Of a stretch of DNA of 64,000 nt, positions 62,560 through 64,000 are shown piece after piece. The stretch spans positions 1,054,001-1,118,000 of the forward strand of contig NZ_CP011253.3 in NCBI RefSeq assembly GCF_000972785.3, given 5' to 3'. The notes beneath the pieces are model-generated. The model saw only the letters and a list, made by a program, of their open reading frames with translations. It had not been told where the DNA came from and did no database searches. This DNA is from Pandoraea oxalativorans. Lineage in GTDB: Bacteria; Pseudomonadota; Gammaproteobacteria; Burkholderiales; Burkholderiaceae. The stretch's first letter is position 1. Each line of letters opens with the position of its first letter. The position numbers and the translations under genes are program-made.

Positions 62560-62847
62560 TACTGGCTGGGTGGCGGCTGTCACGCGATGGACGGGGGACG
62601 TTGTGAGGACCGAAATCTTAAGGGGCGAGGGAGGTCGATGCCGTCAGTACGCGCTCACTCATCTCGGATTCCTACACGGCGCTACGGCATCGAGGTAACG
62701 TGAAGCTTCTGTTGATTCATCGAATCGTCACAGTTCACCCGCAATAATCACGGCGCACGAGGAATCTACAAACTAATTCGGCGGCCGATCTACTGCGTCA
62801 AATCACGCGTGGCACCGGGCGCCGGTGCGACCCGGGGAAATGACGCA
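62560..62847. other. Intergenic region before the sensor gene
   Basis: About 290 bases, no gene visible. GGGGAAA at 62834-62840 is the ribosome site of the next gene. A GCCGATCT near 62781 resembles part of a sigma-28 -10 box but lacks a properly spaced upstream element. Confidence 0.35.
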
Positions 62848-64000
62848 ATGACCATCCGTCATCGAATAACGCTGTTGGTGATCCTGACGTTTGTCGCGCT
62901 CTCGATCATTGGTGGCTACGCGGTCTATCAGACACGCGCCAGCGCTCACAAAGTACGGCAGGTAACGGAAGGCGTGGTGCCCAGCGCACTCGCTTCCGCC
63001 GATCTCGTCTCGCAAGTCAAGGCGGTGCAGATCGCCACGATGACGCTGGTCTACGCGCCCGACGACACCGTCGTCGAGCAGGCGCTGGACAATCTCAAGA
63101 AGCTGCGCGGCGACATCGACCAGTCGCTCGCCCGTCAGGCCGAAGGTGCCGCAAGCGACGCCCAGAAGGGGCTCGTGACACAGGCGAGCGAGAGCGTCGA
63201 GAACTACTTCAACGCCATCAACGACACCGCCAAACTCAAGCAGGCGGGCAAAACCGAGATGGCGCAGGCGTTCCTCTTCGCGATGGTCGCGCAGTACCGC
63301 GACGAACTCGAAGGCGTGGTCAACACCCTGCGCGTCGAGAAGAACCGTCAGAAAGACTCGGCCATCGCCACGCTCAACGACACGCTCTCGACCACCACGA
63401 CTGCCATCGGCATCGTGACGGGGCTGGCCATTGTGCTGCTCACGGCCATCGGCGCGCTGCTGTATCGCCAGATTACGCGTCCGCTCTCGCGCATGCAGGC
63501 CATGATGAGCGAGATCGCGAACAGCCAGGACTTCACCCGTCGCGTGCCGGTCGGCCGCATGGATGAAATCGGGCACTCCATCGTCGCGTTCAACGGGATG
63601 ATCGAGAAGATTCAGGAGCGTTCCGCGCAACTCAAGCAGAAGACGGCCGACATTCAGGCGATGTTGCAGAACATGCAGCAGGGCATTCTGACGGTCGTCG
63701 ACGGCTCGAAGGTGCACGGCGAGTACTCGGCCTACCTCGAAGCGATCTTCGAGACGCAGGACATCGCCGGTCGCGGCGTGATGGATCTGGTGTTCGCCGA
63801 TAGCGATCTGGGATCGGACGCCGTCTCGCAAGTCGAAGCGGCCATCGATGCCTGTATCGGTCAGGACGCCATCAACTTCGCATTCAACGAACACCTGCTG
63901 GTCGGCGAGATCGGCAAGCGTATGCCGGACGGTCGCGTGAAGCAACTCGATCTGACGTGGTCGGCGATCACCGATGAGACCGACACGATCCTGCGCCTGA
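62848..64000 (+). CDS. HAMP-domain membrane sensor (partial, runs off the window)
   Basis: The first 384 codons of a signalling protein, open to the window end. TLLVILTFVALSIIGGYAVY is the first membrane helix, followed by a four-helix-bundle periplasmic sensor (about residues 35-180) and the second helix (AIGIVTGLAIVLLTAIGALL). RQITRPLSRMQAMMSEIANS starts the HAMP domain. A PAS-like region begins near LQNMQQGILTVVDG and continues past residue 300. The output module (methyl-accepting, histidine kinase or CheA/Hpt-like) is beyond the edge. ATG 62848 has GGGGAAA upstream. Confidence 0.82.
   Translation, partial: MTIRHRITLLVILTFVALSIIGGYAVYQTRASAHKVRQVTEGVVPSALASADLVSQVKAVQIATMTLVYAPDDTVVEQALDNLKKLRGDIDQSLARQAEGAASDAQKGLVTQASESVENYFNAINDTAKLKQAGKTEMAQAFLFAMVAQYRDELEGVVNTLRVEKNRQKDSAIATLNDTLSTTTTAIGIVTGLAIVLLTAIGALLYRQITRPLSRMQAMMSEIANSQDFTRRVPVGRMDEIGHSIVAFNGMIEKIQERSAQLKQKTADIQAMLQNMQQGILTVVDGSKVHGEYSAYLEAIFETQDIAGRGVMDLVFADSDLGSDAVSQVEAAIDACIGQDAINFAFNEHLLVGEIGKRMPDGRVKQLDLTWSAITDETDTILRL

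Noticed and set aside
62760..62800. Sigma-28 flagellar promoter before the HAMP sensor gene
   Set aside because: Only a partial -10-like GCCGAT is present, and the upstream AAAC element is too close.

Overview
The window looks like the chromosome of a beta-proteobacterium of the Burkholderiaceae, most probably Pandoraea or a close relative. The evidence is the 16S rRNA sequence, the rrn layout (16S, tRNA-Ile, tRNA-Ala, 23S, 5S), high-GC codon use, and gene content: cyoABCD followed by a SURF1 gene, a MocR regulator, MHS and AAHS transporters, an XapX protein and an OPT transporter. Functions are inferred from translated motifs; no database search was possible.

Region 1-8792 is an accessory island packed with insertion sequences: an IS3 fragment at the edge, IS21, an IS407-like IS3 element, and an IS110 element lying between halves of two unlike IS3 elements. 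Between them are remnants of a lower-GC, tightly packed operon: a GHMP kinase C-terminus, a cysteine-synthase-like PLP enzyme, an intact ATP-grasp ligase, and the first 40 codons of a fourth gene. The arrangement suggests a phosphorylation, beta-replacement and amide-ligation route to a small amino-acid-derived metabolite. It is now inactivated, but the PLP gene can be rebuilt exactly across the IS from its CCGG target duplication. The 5' non-coding end of the IS110 element carries a candidate bridge RNA whose guides fit both its target (the HSDRG codons of IS3 orfB) and its own ends.

Region 8793-18770 returns to chromosomal background. It holds a truncated ABC substrate-binding gene, a deacetylase / GntR / flavin reductase cluster, two hypothetical proteins, DoxX-XapX, a large amidohydrolase opposite an atypical LuxR-type response regulator, a small exported protein, and a decayed haemagglutinin-like fragment. 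Region 18771-24610 is a complete rrn operon with a recognisable P1 promoter, boxA elements and a terminator.

Region 24611-32917 is a second IS cluster. It has an IS66 element (8-bp duplication), an IS256 element, and an IS2-like IS3 element (5-bp duplication) that splits an OPT transporter gene. A 9-bp GATC-containing tandem repeat overlaps the OPT stop codon.

Region 32918-64000 is mostly intact: a DHA2 efflux pump, a PBP7-type endopeptidase, a methionine importer (metQNI), a periplasmic gamma-glutamyltransferase, an M24 peptidase divergent from a MocR regulator, and the cytochrome bo oxidase operon with SURF1. An MHS transporter follows. Next is a LysR-controlled peptide ABC importer ending in a cytoplasmic gamma-glutamyltransferase, which looks like a gamma-glutamyl peptide uptake-and-cleavage unit. 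Then come an aromatic-acid type MFS transporter, an FAD monooxygenase and its divergent LysR regulator. The window ends inside a HAMP-containing sensor protein.
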